NCBI GenBank assembly: GCA_022828595.1
Contig: JAKGHH010000001.1
Location: 140,387,017 to 140,451,016 of the forward strand
DNA: 64,000 nt
Source of the DNA: Nelumbo lutea
Taxonomy: Eukaryota; Streptophyta; Magnoliopsida; Proteales; Nelumbonaceae
Direction of reading: 5' to 3'
Below, piece after piece: positions 21,885 to 32,979 of the stretch. The notes beneath the pieces are model-generated. The model searched no databases and was not told the DNA's origin. It saw only the letters and a program-made list of their open reading frames with translations. Position 1 is the stretch's first letter. Every line of letters starts with the position of its first letter. Both the position numbers and the translations under genes were made by a program.

Positions 21885-22715
21885 ATGTAAATTTTGATGG
21901 ACAAATGATGAATGAATAATGCAAAGTTCCTCTTCAACTCAAAGCTTAGCGCGTGTTCTCACTAAGTCTCTAAGACCCCTCAGCTTCGTGACTGGCCGAG
22001 ATACACAGCCTCTCCCAAGGACCATGCGCTCGTGCCAGACTGTCGCTAGGGAATATTACTAATAGCAAACACCCTAACACCTTGCCAAATTACCCAGGAT
22101 GGCTGAGGCCTCGCATGCCTCACTGCCTACCTCTACGGCCGATGGCCTCTTGGTCTTATACACTTAGCGCAATTAACTAAAAGCGGCCACCCCGACTAAC
22201 TCGATGGTTTGCCTCGGTCCGAGACCCCGACCTCCTCAGAGCGTCATCTTGGCTTTGCCTAAGCAACCACGGGAGGAAGGGAGCCAGGCAATTTTCAACT
22301 CTACCTTAGCCTCTCCTCCACATTTCAGTAGGCCACCTCGGCCTTGCCTAAGTGAACACTTAGAAGGAATTAGGCCAAGTGAGCCACACTTCGGTTGCAT
22401 AGCTCTACCTCGGCCTCGCCCTCCTAACAACCTAAGGCGTGTGTATAACGAGCCAGTACAAGCTACTTTTTGTATGTTCCCTGTGTTCTCATCGTTGGAA
22501 GGGGTAGGGACCCCTCGACGAAGAATAAAGAAAGAAGAAAGAAAGGGAGAGCACAATGCATAGAACAAAAGGAGCACAATGTACAAAAAAAATGCATGAT
22601 TTTTTTATTAACTTCAAGTATTGAGCCTTTACAAAAAGTTTTACAGCCTCTTAGGTCGAACACATTTATAATCACAAAAAAAAGAGAGAGAAAGTAAAGA
22701 AGGCTAGAAGAGCCC
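21885..22715. other. Gypsy B spacer between pol and extra ORF
   Basis: About 0.8 kb between the convergent ends of pol (+) and the extra ORF (-). Rich in CCTCGGCC-like words. Open frames here (22204-22586) look compositional and I see no domain. Confidence 0.5.
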
Positions 22716-23347
22716 CACTAAACGTCGCCACTGGTCAGAGGAGGGGGAGCAGAGACCTTGATGCCTTTGGCAGCCTCATCAACAATCGCAACTGAAGCCA
22801 AAGGAGAGTTAGGGATCACCTTTAGCCCGTCAACATCGAACTCATGCATCACTTGCTGGATGGCCCTCTTAGTGTCCTCGGTCCCATCTAGGTAGATCAC
22901 AGAAGCATACTCGGCGAGGGCATGCTGGTACTCGACAGACCGCTTGAAAGCCTCCACCGCTTCAGCCTCGCCTCTCGGCCTTAGATGCCCACCTGTCCAC
23001 CTCGACTTCCCGTTTATCAGCCTCAGCTGCCTACTTGTCCTTCTCGGCTACTCATTCCTTGGCCCGCCTTGCCTTCCAGCTAGACTCTATGGAGAGGATA
23101 TCGAGATGAGAACTCTCCTCCTTAGATGTCTTCAGCGCCTCCTGCAGCTTGTCGAGGCGAGCCTTTGCAGCCTTTAGGTCATCCTCCAGGGTCACCTGGA
23201 GCTATTGCTCATCCTTGTGGCAGCCTTGAACTTGTCCCGACTGCTCTCGGCAGTGGTAACCTTCACCTAGAGCTTCTCGTTAATCTTCTCCAAGTGCTCC
23301 AAGGTGAGGCCCATTTGATCTCATAGTCCGACGAAGTGGCGGCAGAC

Positions 23348-23424
23348 CTGCATCAAGTGCCATCAGTAATGCCACAACAAAAGGGGGGGGGGCAATCACG
23401 AAGAGAAAAAGGCAAGGAACGTAC
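23348..23424 (-). other. Predicted intron 2 of gypsy B aORF
   Basis: 77 bp, donor GAG|GTACGT and acceptor GATGCAG|GT on the minus strand, phase 0. It has a C-rich run before the acceptor. The counterpart in element D is 75 bp, at 50884-50958. Confidence 0.65.
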
Positions 23425-24088
23425 CTCAGCCATGTTGTAGAACCCCTCGTTGTAAATGAACTAGGGGTTGCTCTAGATCATCTCGAAGCAATCCCTTAGT
23501 AGAATGGCCCCGCTCATCAAGGCCTTCTCGACCCCCTTTTGTGTAATAGAATCCCCTCATGGACGGACCACTGGGGGCGGAAAACTATTGTGGGATGCTC
23601 GGCCTCTTCGGCAACCCCTTGGAAGGAAGTGGGGGCAGATGCGGTCCCCCCGGGGTGCCCCTTTGTAGGGGGCTTCTTTAGTGTAGCACCCACAGCATGG
23701 TGCTCTTGATGAGCCACCTTCATCGGCGACTGCCCCTTTGGTGTCCCCTTGGCTGGCCTCTTCTTCCCAGCCTCGGCCGCAGGAACCGGCCTTGTCTGAC
23801 TAGCTTCGACCCCTTCCGCGGGCCTCTTCGTGCAATCTGCCGGCCTCTTGTCGCCTTTGGCTGCTGTCTTCTTGTCATCTTCAGCCGCTGGCCTCATGCC
23901 CTTGTCCCCTCGATTGACAGGGACTTGCTGTGCGTTCCCCCCGATGGAGGGGCGGGAACCTGGTCGTTCTTTATAGGCTTCCCCTCGGCCGGGCCCTTCG
24001 GAGTTTGCCCTCCGGCCTTCTTCTGGGCCCGAGCCCTCTACTTGGCCCGCGCCTTCTCTACCAAGAGCTTCTTGGCGTCCATCGGTAC

Positions 24089-24173
24089 CTTTGTAAATAA
24101 ACAAGAAGGCGCTAATATACCAAGCCGAAGATAAAGGGAACGTGTTAAAAAAAAACTACAACACCTCTCCTAC
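24089..24173 (-). other. Predicted intron 1 of gypsy B aORF
   Basis: 85 bp, donor TCG|GTAGGA and acceptor TTTACAAAG|GT on the minus strand, phase 1. Splicing joins exon 1 to the 195-codon open frame of exon 2. The counterpart in element D is 129 bp, at 50348-50476. Confidence 0.6.
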
Positions 24174-25275
24174 CGAGGGGAGCAAGACTGAGCCCCACGA
24201 ACACCAGCGGGAGTTCCTCCTCCACCAAGAGTAGGGCTGGACTCTTCCCAGAACGAGTAGGTGAGCTAGATCAGTAGCCTCCTTGTCCCGAAGCAGGGGG
24301 CACTCTTCTCCACCATCAGGCGAGCCTCTCCCCATCCCGACTTGAAAGACCAACCCTCGGGGCAAGATAGGAAGAAGAACTTACTCTTCCAATTGTGGAC
24401 GGATGAAGGGTTGTCTATGGGCTTAGTCCTACGAGGCTGGAAATAGTAGATACTGGCCTCGGAAGTATGCTTCCTTAGCATGAACATAGCTTGGAAGAGC
24501 TTCGGTGTCAGCTTCACCCCTTGAAGCCAAGCCACTACCAGCATGGCGACCATGGTCCTAAGAGCGTTTGGGTACTAATTGGATGAGGGTGATCCCATAC
24601 CACCTCAACAACTCGGAGATTAGAGGGTGAAGGGGGAATCTAAGGCCGAACTAGATGAAGTGTTGGTAGACGCAGATCTCCCCATCCTCGGGAGTCCACG
24701 GCTGATCACCTACATCGGGCACCCTAATGGTGTAAGTCTGAGGTATGAAGTATAGCCTAGCTAGGGACTTAATCTGATTCACATCCAGAGAACTGTCAAA
24801 CTTCGGACATGGAAGACCAGCCCTGGCCACCCCTTGGGCATCACTTTCAGCCACCATCCCTGGGGCGAGATCTGGGGTCTCCTCCCTCTCGGCTTAGGGG
24901 GACCCCTCCAGCTCCCTCGGCGTCACTGATGTGGTGCTCTCACAAGGAGGGTCACTGCCTTAGTGGCTGCCCTCAGCGCCCCTAGAGGCTATCCTCTCCA
25001 TTAGCACCATCACCTCCCACCGAGGGGGGGATGGCTACCGAGGAACCTGGGGAAGAAGGGGATGAAGTCAAAGAAGAACTCCCTTTCGAGCCAATCGGAA
25101 GCTTGCAACACTCCGAGCGAGAATCAGAATGAGACATGGTGAAAAGAATTACCTAAAGATGAAGGGAAGGAGGAAGATGAGGTGTGTTGGAAAATTGAAG
25201 TTCTGGGAGCAGTGGTTCACTCGAATGCGAGGTTGCCTAGAGACAAATGGCGGAGAAAAATCGGGACTAAGGCCC

Positions 25276-25285
25276 CTATTTAAAG
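25276..25285 (-). promoter_or_regulatory. TATA-like box of gypsy B aORF
   Basis: The minus strand reads CTTTAAATAGGGGCC about 140 bp before the aORF ATG. Element D has CTATAAATAGGAGGGCCCC at the same distance from its ATG. Confidence 0.5.
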
Positions 25286-25920
25286 AAGAATGAACAATTA
25301 GATCTTGCCGAATCCAATGGCCAAGAAACCTCTGCTTCCATAACCCAACCGCGGCGCACCACTCGGCGCCTAACCTCAGAATACGAAATGACAACCAAGC
25401 AATGACTTAGATTGCGACAAATCCAACGGCCGTAGGGACCTCCGCATTAGCAACCCAACAGTGTTGTATCCCTAGGCATGCACCCTCGAAAGATGAAACG
25501 ACATCCCGGCGAACCAATGGACCTAGTCACCGTGACCTGCTGGATCAGGACCTTTAACCTGGCAAAGGCACACATCGACCTACCTGGAAGGCCATTTAGC
25601 ACACGGAAGTCTCACCTAGTCTTTGAATCTGTGTTGGGCGCGGTTCCCACGTGCCAGCCCGAGATGCCAGCGCCGCATGCACCTTCGAGTTGCTAATATG
25701 AGAAGGCATGGGCTTGGCTCTCTCGAGGCTCTACCGCTTGACCTTCCTAGAAGGCTGAAGCATTCTAGCAACCTTGTCCCTCGCTCGTGAAAGATGAGCC
25801 GTGCGAAAGCACGAGAAATTCAACGCCACTGTAGGGTACCCCTTAGTTGCCGGGCCCACTGAGGCTCACCATTGCTAGTCTCCTTGGCCGAAGCCGAAGT
25901 CTCTGCCTCGACCTCAAGAA

Positions 25921-25931
25921 TGAGGGGCAAC
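25921..25931 (+). other. Gypsy B polypurine tract
   Basis: TGAGGGGCAAC directly before the 3' LTR. Confidence 0.75.
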
Positions 25932-26562
25932 TGATGTAGGGTAACCTGGCCCAGCCCATTACGAGTTGGAGGGCCCAACTCACGGATGCTAGCCAGGGTC
26001 CCGTTCTAGCACGACAGGGGCTACCCTACTCCCCTTGTACAGAGCCAATAGCGGAGCGCCCCACCATCCCCTCTTCTCCCGCTGACCGCCCTCGTACGAA
26101 GCTCATTGGGGGCATCCATATCCACCAACCTCTAGGTAGTTCAAGTATAAATACAGGGTACCGCCCTCCAGGTAAAGGATCCCTGAATACCAACTCTAAC
26201 TCTAAACTTAAGTGAATGACCTTACCTCCTAGGAGCCTAGTGCATACGAGCACCCTCTTTAAAGCCCTTGTTTGCACCAGATCCCTCTCTTCAACCCCCG
26301 TACTAACTTGACCATCGCAGCCTCTGCCTCGGGTTCTCACATGGGGTCTCTGACATATATTGTCTTGCAAAACCTCTGACTACCAGGGACTTCACCACTT
26401 AACCGACAACCCTCGGCTATAAGCCATCATCTTCTACGGTACTCAGAAACGATCCGCCTCGGCCTCGGCACACCTCCTCAGAACCCCTCAAAGCCTTCGA
26501 CCAGCCTTCAGAGCTCAAGCGGATTTTTACCTTGTTGCCCTCGACCAATCCGAATACCAACA
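25932..26562 (+). repeat. Gypsy B 3' LTR
   Basis: 631 bp, pairs with 16938-17511 and keeps the 57-bp block missing there. Confidence 0.93.
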
Positions 26563-27159
26563 ATTTTATTCATTAAAATTGATACAAATTAATAAAAAGC
26601 ATAATTTAATGAAAATAAAAAATCGAAATTTAACTTTATAAAAAAGTAACTCTCCTTAATTCCTTCTAGATTTTTATTTTATTTTTTAATTTATTAGACA
26701 ATACATAACCTAAGAGTAATGCTAAGGGAAGATAACAAAAAAGAATATTAACAATTTTGTTAAGAGACAGAAAAATGATATGGGAAAAACATGGTATTGG
26801 AAGAGTTTTGCCCAATCAATGCACCCCGTGAATTTTAATGAATACCACTTGAATGGTTACCTCTTTTATGTACTGGTTGATATGTTGTAAACTTTTCCAA
26901 TATCATAGTTGAACCTAAAAAGAAAAAAAATAAAATAAAACAGAACTCATTTCAATTAGTGTAGGACCTATATGGTGGGCTATTATTTAGAAATAAAACT
27001 TGATTTAGTCTCTTAAATTAAATAATAAATTTATATATAAAAAATATCATATAAAATAATCACCTAAGTTTACAATAGAAAAATGCATATCAGACAAAAT
27101 TTATCAAAATACATGAATAAAAAAATATCGCCCGATAGATAATAGAGGATTTATTGAAG
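26563..27159. repeat. AT-rich repeat, right part, then AT-rich spacer
   Basis: 26563-26780 resumes the AT-rich tandem repeat split by gypsy B (for example GGGAAGATAACAAAAAAGAA then TTAACAATTTTGTTAA). 26780-27159 shows nothing I recognise. Confidence 0.6.
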
Positions 27160-27212
27160 GATGAGCTGGGTGTGTATGTTTTTGTCTCTAGTTAATCCGC
27201 TCTCATTTAGCC
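27160..27212. repeat. MITE end fragment
   Basis: AGCTGGGTGTGTATGTTTTTG then TCTCTAGTTAATCCGCTCTC matches the right arm of the inverted-repeat element at 32678-32873. Only this arm is present. Confidence 0.55.
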
Positions 27213-27246
27213 CTTGACAGAGTTAAAATTGGAATTGTGTAAATAT

Positions 27247-27547
27247 CATGGTTTTTAAAACCGACTTGGAAATCGAATTGGTCAGGGATCTGGTTACCGG
27301 GTTGAACGGTTCGACTGTTCGAACCAAAAGGTTAGCCTGTTTTGACAAAAAAATAAAAAAAAATGTAAAAAGAATAAAAAAGGTCAAAACCATTCGAATG
27401 GTTAACTGCCTGGGTCAGCGGTTTTCTAACCAAAATCAACGGTTTTTTGAGAAATCCTGGTTCTGGGGAAAAATGAAACCAGCCACCAGACCAGTTCCTG
27501 GTTTTTCTGTTCCGACCGTCTGGTCCGGTCCGTTTTTAAAAACCATG
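27247..27547. mobile_element. hAT-like MITE, 301 bp, perfect 8-bp duplication
   Basis: Ends are inverted copies of CATGGTTTTTAAAA. The flanks are the perfect 8-bp repeat GTAAATAT at 27239-27246 and 27548-27555. The body is rich in ACCGGTT-like words and has no real ORF. Confidence 0.85.
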
Positions 27548-27555
27548 GTAAATAT

Positions 27556-28634
27556 AGCCTTTGCTAAGAATGCTGGTGTTGTTTTATGATCCTATTCTAA
27601 TTAATCGGGTAAGAATAATTAACTTCGAGTTAGGTTTGGGTCATGCCAAACTTGTCCCATTGCCACTGGCATCCTCAACCACAACATCCTCTAACTCCTA
27701 ACTTTTCTTTAAAACTGGTTTAAAAGAGAAAAAAAAAAGGAAAGGTATGGAACTTAAACAAGATTTTTTTTAGGCTATCTTTTTCTTCTTTTTTCCTATC
27801 TTTTCTTTCAAACCAAACACAGCCTAATTGGCTCCTTTATAACTTATCCAGACTTGTCCAACAGAAAAGCAACTCTTGGTTTATTATTGGTGTTTTTCAA
27901 AAAGTTGGAACCAGGGAGGTCTTTTCTTGCAAGCGAGGTTGCTTGATAATTCGTCCCTAAACATTTCAAACTGGACCTCCATCTGCCAAGTAGCCGAATT
28001 TAATAAAGAAAGGATGAAGAAGAAGACAAAAAGAAACTGCTTCACACTGCAAGAGTAGAGTTGGATTTGGATCATAATCCAGTTTAATTCTCTGGAGTTG
28101 GAGAACATGTCATTTTGAGTTCTGCTAAAATTTGGAATTGTCAATTTGGATAGTTCCAATTCCCATTATTTCCTATTTTAAATTCAACTTTTGGCCAAGG
28201 ATCAAAGTATTAAGCATTATCATATTTGGTGCATACTTCTTTCCCTTGCGACTTTGTTGACCAGGATTCTCAAATCTTGGAACAGTTTCTATGGGGTAAA
28301 ACTGCATACATCTATCCCTTCCCAAATACACATAGATACACTGATAAAACTTTGGGATGAAGATGTATTTCTTTTAAAACATATAAATAATAAAATAAAA
28401 AATAGATTTTCAGTCACCTCAATACACATCAATATATATTTTGGTCCTTATTGATTTTGTGGAAAGTTCTTAAGAAATCTCATCCATAAAACTAAAGTGA
28501 ATCCTCCGCGGACCTCTGGTTTAATAATCTTCAATGGATTAAACACAAGAGATCCCAACTTGAGGATTTTTCCTTTTTCATTACTCTTTTTCGCTTGCAC
28601 GCCACACTGTCTTCACGTTCAATTATTTTCATAA
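27556..28634. other. Intergenic, no recognised feature
   Basis: Mostly AT-rich. Open frames at 27876-28159 and 28191-28454 show no domain and no supporting structure. Confidence 0.4.
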
Positions 28635-28639
28635 TTAAT

Positions 28640-30327
28640 TGTTAGACAGTTTTGTATGCCCTTAGCTTCAATCAGAATGATGTACTTTATGAGTTTATTG
28701 TAAATGAATAAAAGAGGATATTTGATTCATGTTCCCTTGGTATGTTTCTGTGTAATACCCTTAAACTTGACACTTAATGAGACTCGTGTTAGTTTAGAAT
28801 GTTCACAGCCAGTGGGTCGGTCTGGGGAGACCTATCCTGACAAGGCTGACACTGTGGTGCCACCAAGTCGGTTGGGGTGGCTTGTCTCAGCTGCCGGGGT
28901 GAGACCCTAGGCACATACAATGTAGGATTAATTGAATCTTTGAACTGGACCAGATTTCCAGTATTGCCCTGGACCTTGGAGATTGATGGGCAAAACTGGA
29001 AAGTTACACCCGACCCCTAGACTCGATTATGATACTGCACTAGGTGTCGGATTGGGCTGTCTTTGATGTACCAATCAGTGAGATCCTTAGCGGGGGTCAA
29101 AACCTGGGTATGTTGGGACAGTCTGAGAATTCATCTGAGTGGGTGATCATAGTGACAGGATCAGCCCCTTTGTCGGACAAAGGTAATGATCGGGGATGCA
29201 CTCTCGCTGATGGAAACCAAGACTGCCGACAACCGATTTCAACCATTGAGATTTGTTTTGCAAAATATATTTTATATAAGATATAAAAGTATATATGTAT
29301 GGTTTCTAAATTGTTTGCAAGAAGGTTTTAATTCCCGGGATCCATATAAGTGGAGAGTGCAATACACTTCCTTGCAGCCGAGGGAGAGGTCCTCTCTTGT
29401 TGGGCAGTGTATGATCATTATGGGCTGAGAGGTTAAGTGTAAGACCATTGAGGATAATGCCTGATGGGCTAATCTTGCATCTGCCCACAGTTCCTGGGTG
29501 TTACAAGGTGGCTTGGCCCAAGGACCACTTAGTGTAAGTGTTGGACCCATAGAGCTCATTTGATGGGTTTCAGGGGGTACACTGTCTTCAGCAGTGCATT
29601 CGGCCAGGCCTTGTAACAAAGGCTGGGCTGAACCCATGTGGCTGATGTGTAGATCAATGCTTGGGTCCCACGCCATACAAGGAAGCCCAACTGGGCAGCA
29701 ATTTGGAAGGTTTTTGAGTACATAACCTTAATGGGCCTTAAGCCCATTTCGAACTGGGCTGAGTTGAGCAGTCATTTAAAGGGGGCGAATTCTGAAGTGG
29801 GTCAGCTAAAAGGATTGGGCTTAGACCCTATCCACTCAGAGAGTCCAAGATCTAAATAAGATTTAGATCTGGAAACCTCCTAATTAGATTAGGAGACAGC
29901 TGATCTGATTTGCAGATAAGATAAGGATTATCCCTTATCACTAAGGGACTTCTAACCCAAATATGATTTGGATTAGCAACTCCTAATCTGATTAGGAGCT
30001 GATCCCTTTGAGATTATAAAAGAGGAAGGGGAGGAAGCCTTTTATATTATCAACAGCATTCTTCTCTTAAAGAAAGAGAGATTGAGAGATTTCCTGCATA
30101 CTGCGAATTCTCTCCTGCCGCCACCCTCCTACCATTGCCATTCCTTCAGTTCGATCTCCAGTTCTTGGGAGCAATCAAGATTGGATCTTGATTTCAATCT
30201 TTTGGGAAAAGATTGATTGGAGCTGTACTCACAAGCCGTCCAGTTGAAGGGAGAGATAAAATTTTTGAAATTCGCCCCTTATTCCGCAATCTTTGGGCGT
30301 CCATAGGATGGATCTCTCATCCCTTCA
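28640..30327 (+). mobile_element. Solo LTR (copy 1 of a 1.7-1.9-kb LTR family)
   Basis: Starts TGTTAGACAG, ends CATCCCTTCA and is flanked by the perfect 5-bp repeat TTAAT (28635-28639 and 30328-30332). No internal region or second LTR adjoins, so it is a solo LTR left by recombination. A reversed copy lies at 40809-42704. Open frames inside it (for example 28704-28910) are matched in the other copy only because the whole repeat is conserved; they show no known domain. Confidence 0.85.
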
Positions 30328-30332
30328 TTAAT

Positions 30333-31500
30333 ATAGGTTTGACAAAAGCGTCCAATAGATGAATCGTGCCGTTGCTTTGAACTATTGGGGCCACTAAAAT
30401 GATGAATCTCTGGTGGGTATTGATCTTCTTAATTAGACACGTTGCAGCTTGAGAGGGCATTTCATTGCTATTATGATGGAAAGAAATCACATAAGCAGAA
30501 GCTTATATACCTAAAGTATAAACCCATCTTCAAATTCCTTTAAATTGGATCAATAATTTGAGACCCGTTTGGGGGTATCTATTTTGGAAGATTTTCTGGT
30601 AGTTTTGACATGCAAAGATGCATTGAGCTTTTGCATGAAGATCTGAATAGTCTAAAACATGTTTGACAGACGTGCGTCTTTTCGTGTGAGATTAAAATGC
30701 AAAAGACATGAGATGGGATTTTTGTGTCTTTTCAGCTGTCCATCTTTTGGTGGCTAGATTTTTCGCGAGCCAAACAAGAATAGTTTCCAGCTAATAAACA
30801 GCTGAAAGACCGAATAAAAAAACACGCCAAATGGACCCTTGTTCTTCCACAACCACAACGGCATACCCCATTAAAGGCTTATCCTAATTTGTTTTCTCAA
30901 GCATTTCTTCCTATTTGAAAAAGAAAGCAATGCATGTCATATTCAGATCAGACAGAAAACCAAAATTTTCACAGGGTCACAATTTTTCTGGTTTAATCGG
31001 CTTGTTAGATCTTCAACCCATGAAAATCATCAAACAACCAGGACCAAGAAAGCTCGCTGGATCACTGGTTCAACCATCCGGTCCTGTCCGAGTCTGACAA
31101 TACTGGAAAAAGTATGTCGATCAGATATGGGGATGACCCACAAAATGAGTCTGATCATTATATAGTTTATCTCTTCAACAAGATTATATTCAAGTAATGG
31201 TAATGGACCACTAGTACTAGTACATAGATAGAATTAAATATATCAAGATATCATCTCTACTTTCCTCATAAGCAATTACAACTCCACTTTGACAAGGTAC
31301 AACTACAACAACAGGAAGCCCAATCGATCTGTTTATGCTTTATGTATAAAAAAGTTGAAAAATTAAGTGATCAATAAATAATAAATTAACAAACTTGACT
31401 AAACTAATTAATTACTCATCAAATCATCGTGTTTACATGTGCATGATCATCAATATGAAAAATAAAATAGAATGACCTCTGAAGAGCTTTCTGCAGCCAA
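30333..31500. other. Intergenic, no recognised gene
   Basis: AT-rich and dispersed-repeat-like sequence. 31000-31095 has ACCGGTT-type words like the 27.3-kb MITE. Nothing else recognised. Confidence 0.4.
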
Positions 31501-31538
31501 ATTTGCCTTAATTGAGCAAAGAGGAGGTGATCACTTGT

Positions 31539-31817
31539 TCATATATTGGTCTCATTTCCTTGCTTCATGTGGGTTGGATGAGGATTGTTGTAAGAAGGGA
31601 ATTGGGGAGGAGGAACAGAAGAAAATTCAGGGGGAGAAGGGACAGGATTAACGCCTGGTGCTACCACTCCAGGCGGTACAACATTAATACCAAACTCCTG
31701 GGCTGCCAACATCCGCCCTTCTTTCCGCCCCTTGTCCCTCCCCAGGATGTAGCATCCAAAGCTCAGAAGAATTAAGAGAATGAAAAATGGGAGAGAAATA
31801 ACCACAACATATCCCAT
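31539..31817 (-). CDS. Small single-pass membrane protein with Pro-rich tail (92 aa)
   Basis: Starts at the ATG at 31817-31815 (MGYVVVISLPFFILLILLSF) and is complete to a stop. Residues about 4-26 form one membrane helix, followed by a basic patch GRDKGRKEGR and a Pro-rich soluble tail (VPPGVVAPGVNPVPSPPEF). I recall this MGYV-ISLP...GxxKGR pattern from small uncharacterised plant membrane proteins, but have no name for it. The intact frame, good start, and a 5' UTR with an intron-like segment (donor CAAG|GTAGGT at 31996, acceptor GACAG at 31866) support a real gene. Function unknown. Confidence 0.72.
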   Translation of the reverse strand: MGYVVVISLPFFILLILLSFGCYILGRDKGRKEGRMLAAQEFGINVVPPGVVAPGVNPVPSPPEFSSVPPPQFPSYNNPHPTHMKQGNETNI

Positions 31818-31865
31818 CTATTCAATCTCTTCTTTCTTCACAGATGAAGGCAACAGCCCTTTTAT

Positions 31866-31996
31866 CTGTCATTTAAATGAATAGAAACAAATGAGATTTT
31901 AGAGATAATTGTTGAAAAATCTCATACTTTTGCAAAGAAAATTGGAAACGAATTAATGGAGGAAGAAAGAAAGAAAATTAATGAAAGGGTACCTAC
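31866..31996 (-). other. Predicted 5' UTR intron of the small membrane protein gene
   Basis: 131 bp on the minus strand, GTAGGT...ACAG, about 50 bp before the ATG. Just upstream is a (GA)n/(CT)n run (32005-32022), common in plant 5' UTRs. Confidence 0.5.
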
Positions 31997-32279
31997 CTTG
32001 CTCTTAGAGAGAGAGAGAGAGGTCACAGAGCGATGTGCAAACTGAAGAAAACCCTACTACTTATGTAGACGAATGGAGCTCAACATCTTGTGTTTTGTGT
32101 AAACTGATCAATAATTAAATTTGACTTTGCTTTGTCAACTATGCGGTGGCATGCCATGGATATATTTTTGCCACTCTCTTTTCTTGTCAATGGATTTTTC
32201 CCAGCACATTCTTTAGCTCCATGTACGGTTGTTTGTGTAATGAATGCTTCGGTGTAACTTCATTCAAAAAATACTTAAA

Positions 32280-32303
32280 TGGGTGGGTCGGGTCGGGTCG
32301 GGT
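32280..32303. repeat. GGGTC microsatellite
   Basis: Four GGGTC units in a row (GGGTCGGGTCGGGTCGGGTC). Confidence 0.7.
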
Positions 32304-32677
32304 CATGTTGATTTTAACGCCATGGAATGAGCTCAACTCTCTCTACCTGTTAGTTAATCAGACAAGACCGATTAGAAGGTTAGGCTAAAGAAACTACGGA
32401 GGATTTGATCGGGTTGGTGGGGCCACTGTTTGGGTGGACCACACCACTATTTGGGTTTTTTCATTTGTTAATTTTCTTATTTTCTTGGTATCAGGACATG
32501 AGGGGTCCCATGAAAAAGAATCCGTGTCTCGCACTCTTCATGGATCCGGGTTCAACATTGGTCAAAGAAGCTTTGCTTAAACAGGCGACCCGATAAATCT
32601 GGCCTACATGTGCGGTGTATCGACTTTCTTGGTAATATTCAAACCTTTCCAACCAACCCTACAACTCGGAGGATCTC

Positions 32678-32873
32678 GAGAGCGGATTAGCTGGAGATTA
32701 AAGCATACACACCCAGCTGAATTACCTATTACAGTTGAACACACCAGTGTTCAGTATAGCCAGGTCCCAGATGGGTCCCACGGTGAGTACTGGCGTGTTC
32801 AATTGTGATATAGCCTGATAGGTAGTTCAGCCGGGTGTGTATGATTTTGTCTCTAGTTCATCTGGATTGGGGC
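32678..32873. mobile_element. MITE-like inverted-repeat element, about 195 bp
   Basis: Long inverted ends of about 50 bp: left CATACACACCCAGCTGAAT, right whose reverse complement reads CATACACACCCGGCTGAACT. The centre has GTTGAACACACCAG mirrored by CTGGCGTGTTCAAT. A single arm of the same family is at 27160-27212. No clear target duplication. Confidence 0.65.
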
Positions 32874-32979
32874 TAAATACCAACATAATTCAATTGGGTC
32901 GAATCAAAGTAGGTTTAGAACTTAACCTGAGACAATGATTTCCCTACTTATGAGTTGTGAATATCCAAAGGCTAACTTT

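Larger units (their letters stand above)
22718..25137 (-). pseudogene. Gypsy B extra ORF (aORF), reversed, with two predicted introns
   Basis: Runs opposite to pol. The likely start is ATG at 25137-25135 (MSHSDSRSE, Ser-rich). Exon 1 (25137-24174) has PWTPEDGEICVYQHFI, FPLHPLISELLRWYGITLIQ and LFPASYD-like blocks of the plant putative gypsy-type transposon domain (Transposase_28/PMD-like). An intron reads from 24173 to 24089 (GTAGG...AAAG), phase 1. Exon 2 (24088-23425) is Lys/Ala/Pro/Gly-rich. A second intron is 23424 to 23348 (GTACGT...TGCAG), phase 0. Exon 3 (23347-22718) is a coiled-coil-like stretch ending in FKRSVEYQHALAEYASVIYL and HEFDVDGLKV. Stops (for example after QHFI near 24652) make this copy a pseudogene. 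Element D carries the same gene with the same two introns. The function is unknown. Splicing is inferred from sequence alone. Confidence 0.75.
16938..26562 (+). mobile_element. Ty3/gypsy retrotransposon B, Tat type, complete ends, decayed
   Basis: LTRs at 16938-17511 and 25932-26562, starting TGATGTAGGG and ending CAACA, with a perfect 5-bp duplication ATTTT at 16933-16937 and 26563-26567. LTRs differ by roughly 10 percent by eye, and the left one lacks about 57 bp present in the right, so it is clearly older than the copia element. The internal order is gag, protease, RT, RNase H, second RNase H-like domain, integrase, then a 4-kb tail with a reversed extra ORF. A second RNase H domain plus a reversed ORF are hallmarks of the Tat lineage. 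Gag and protease are largely deleted, and many TAG/TGA stops interrupt pol. Confidence 0.95.

Noticed and set aside
22204..22586. Opposed frames of 119 and 116 codons after gypsy B pol
   Set aside because: Same DNA open on both strands, CCTCGG-biased, no domain.
6695..26567. Identical ATTTT target duplications of copia and gypsy B as a shared integration signal
   Set aside because: Two 5-bp matches in AT-rich DNA are easily coincidence, and the integrases are unrelated.
28704..28910. 68-codon frame conserved in both solo LTR copies (also 42433-42639)
   Set aside because: Conserved only because the whole LTR is conserved; no domain and other frames are equally conserved.
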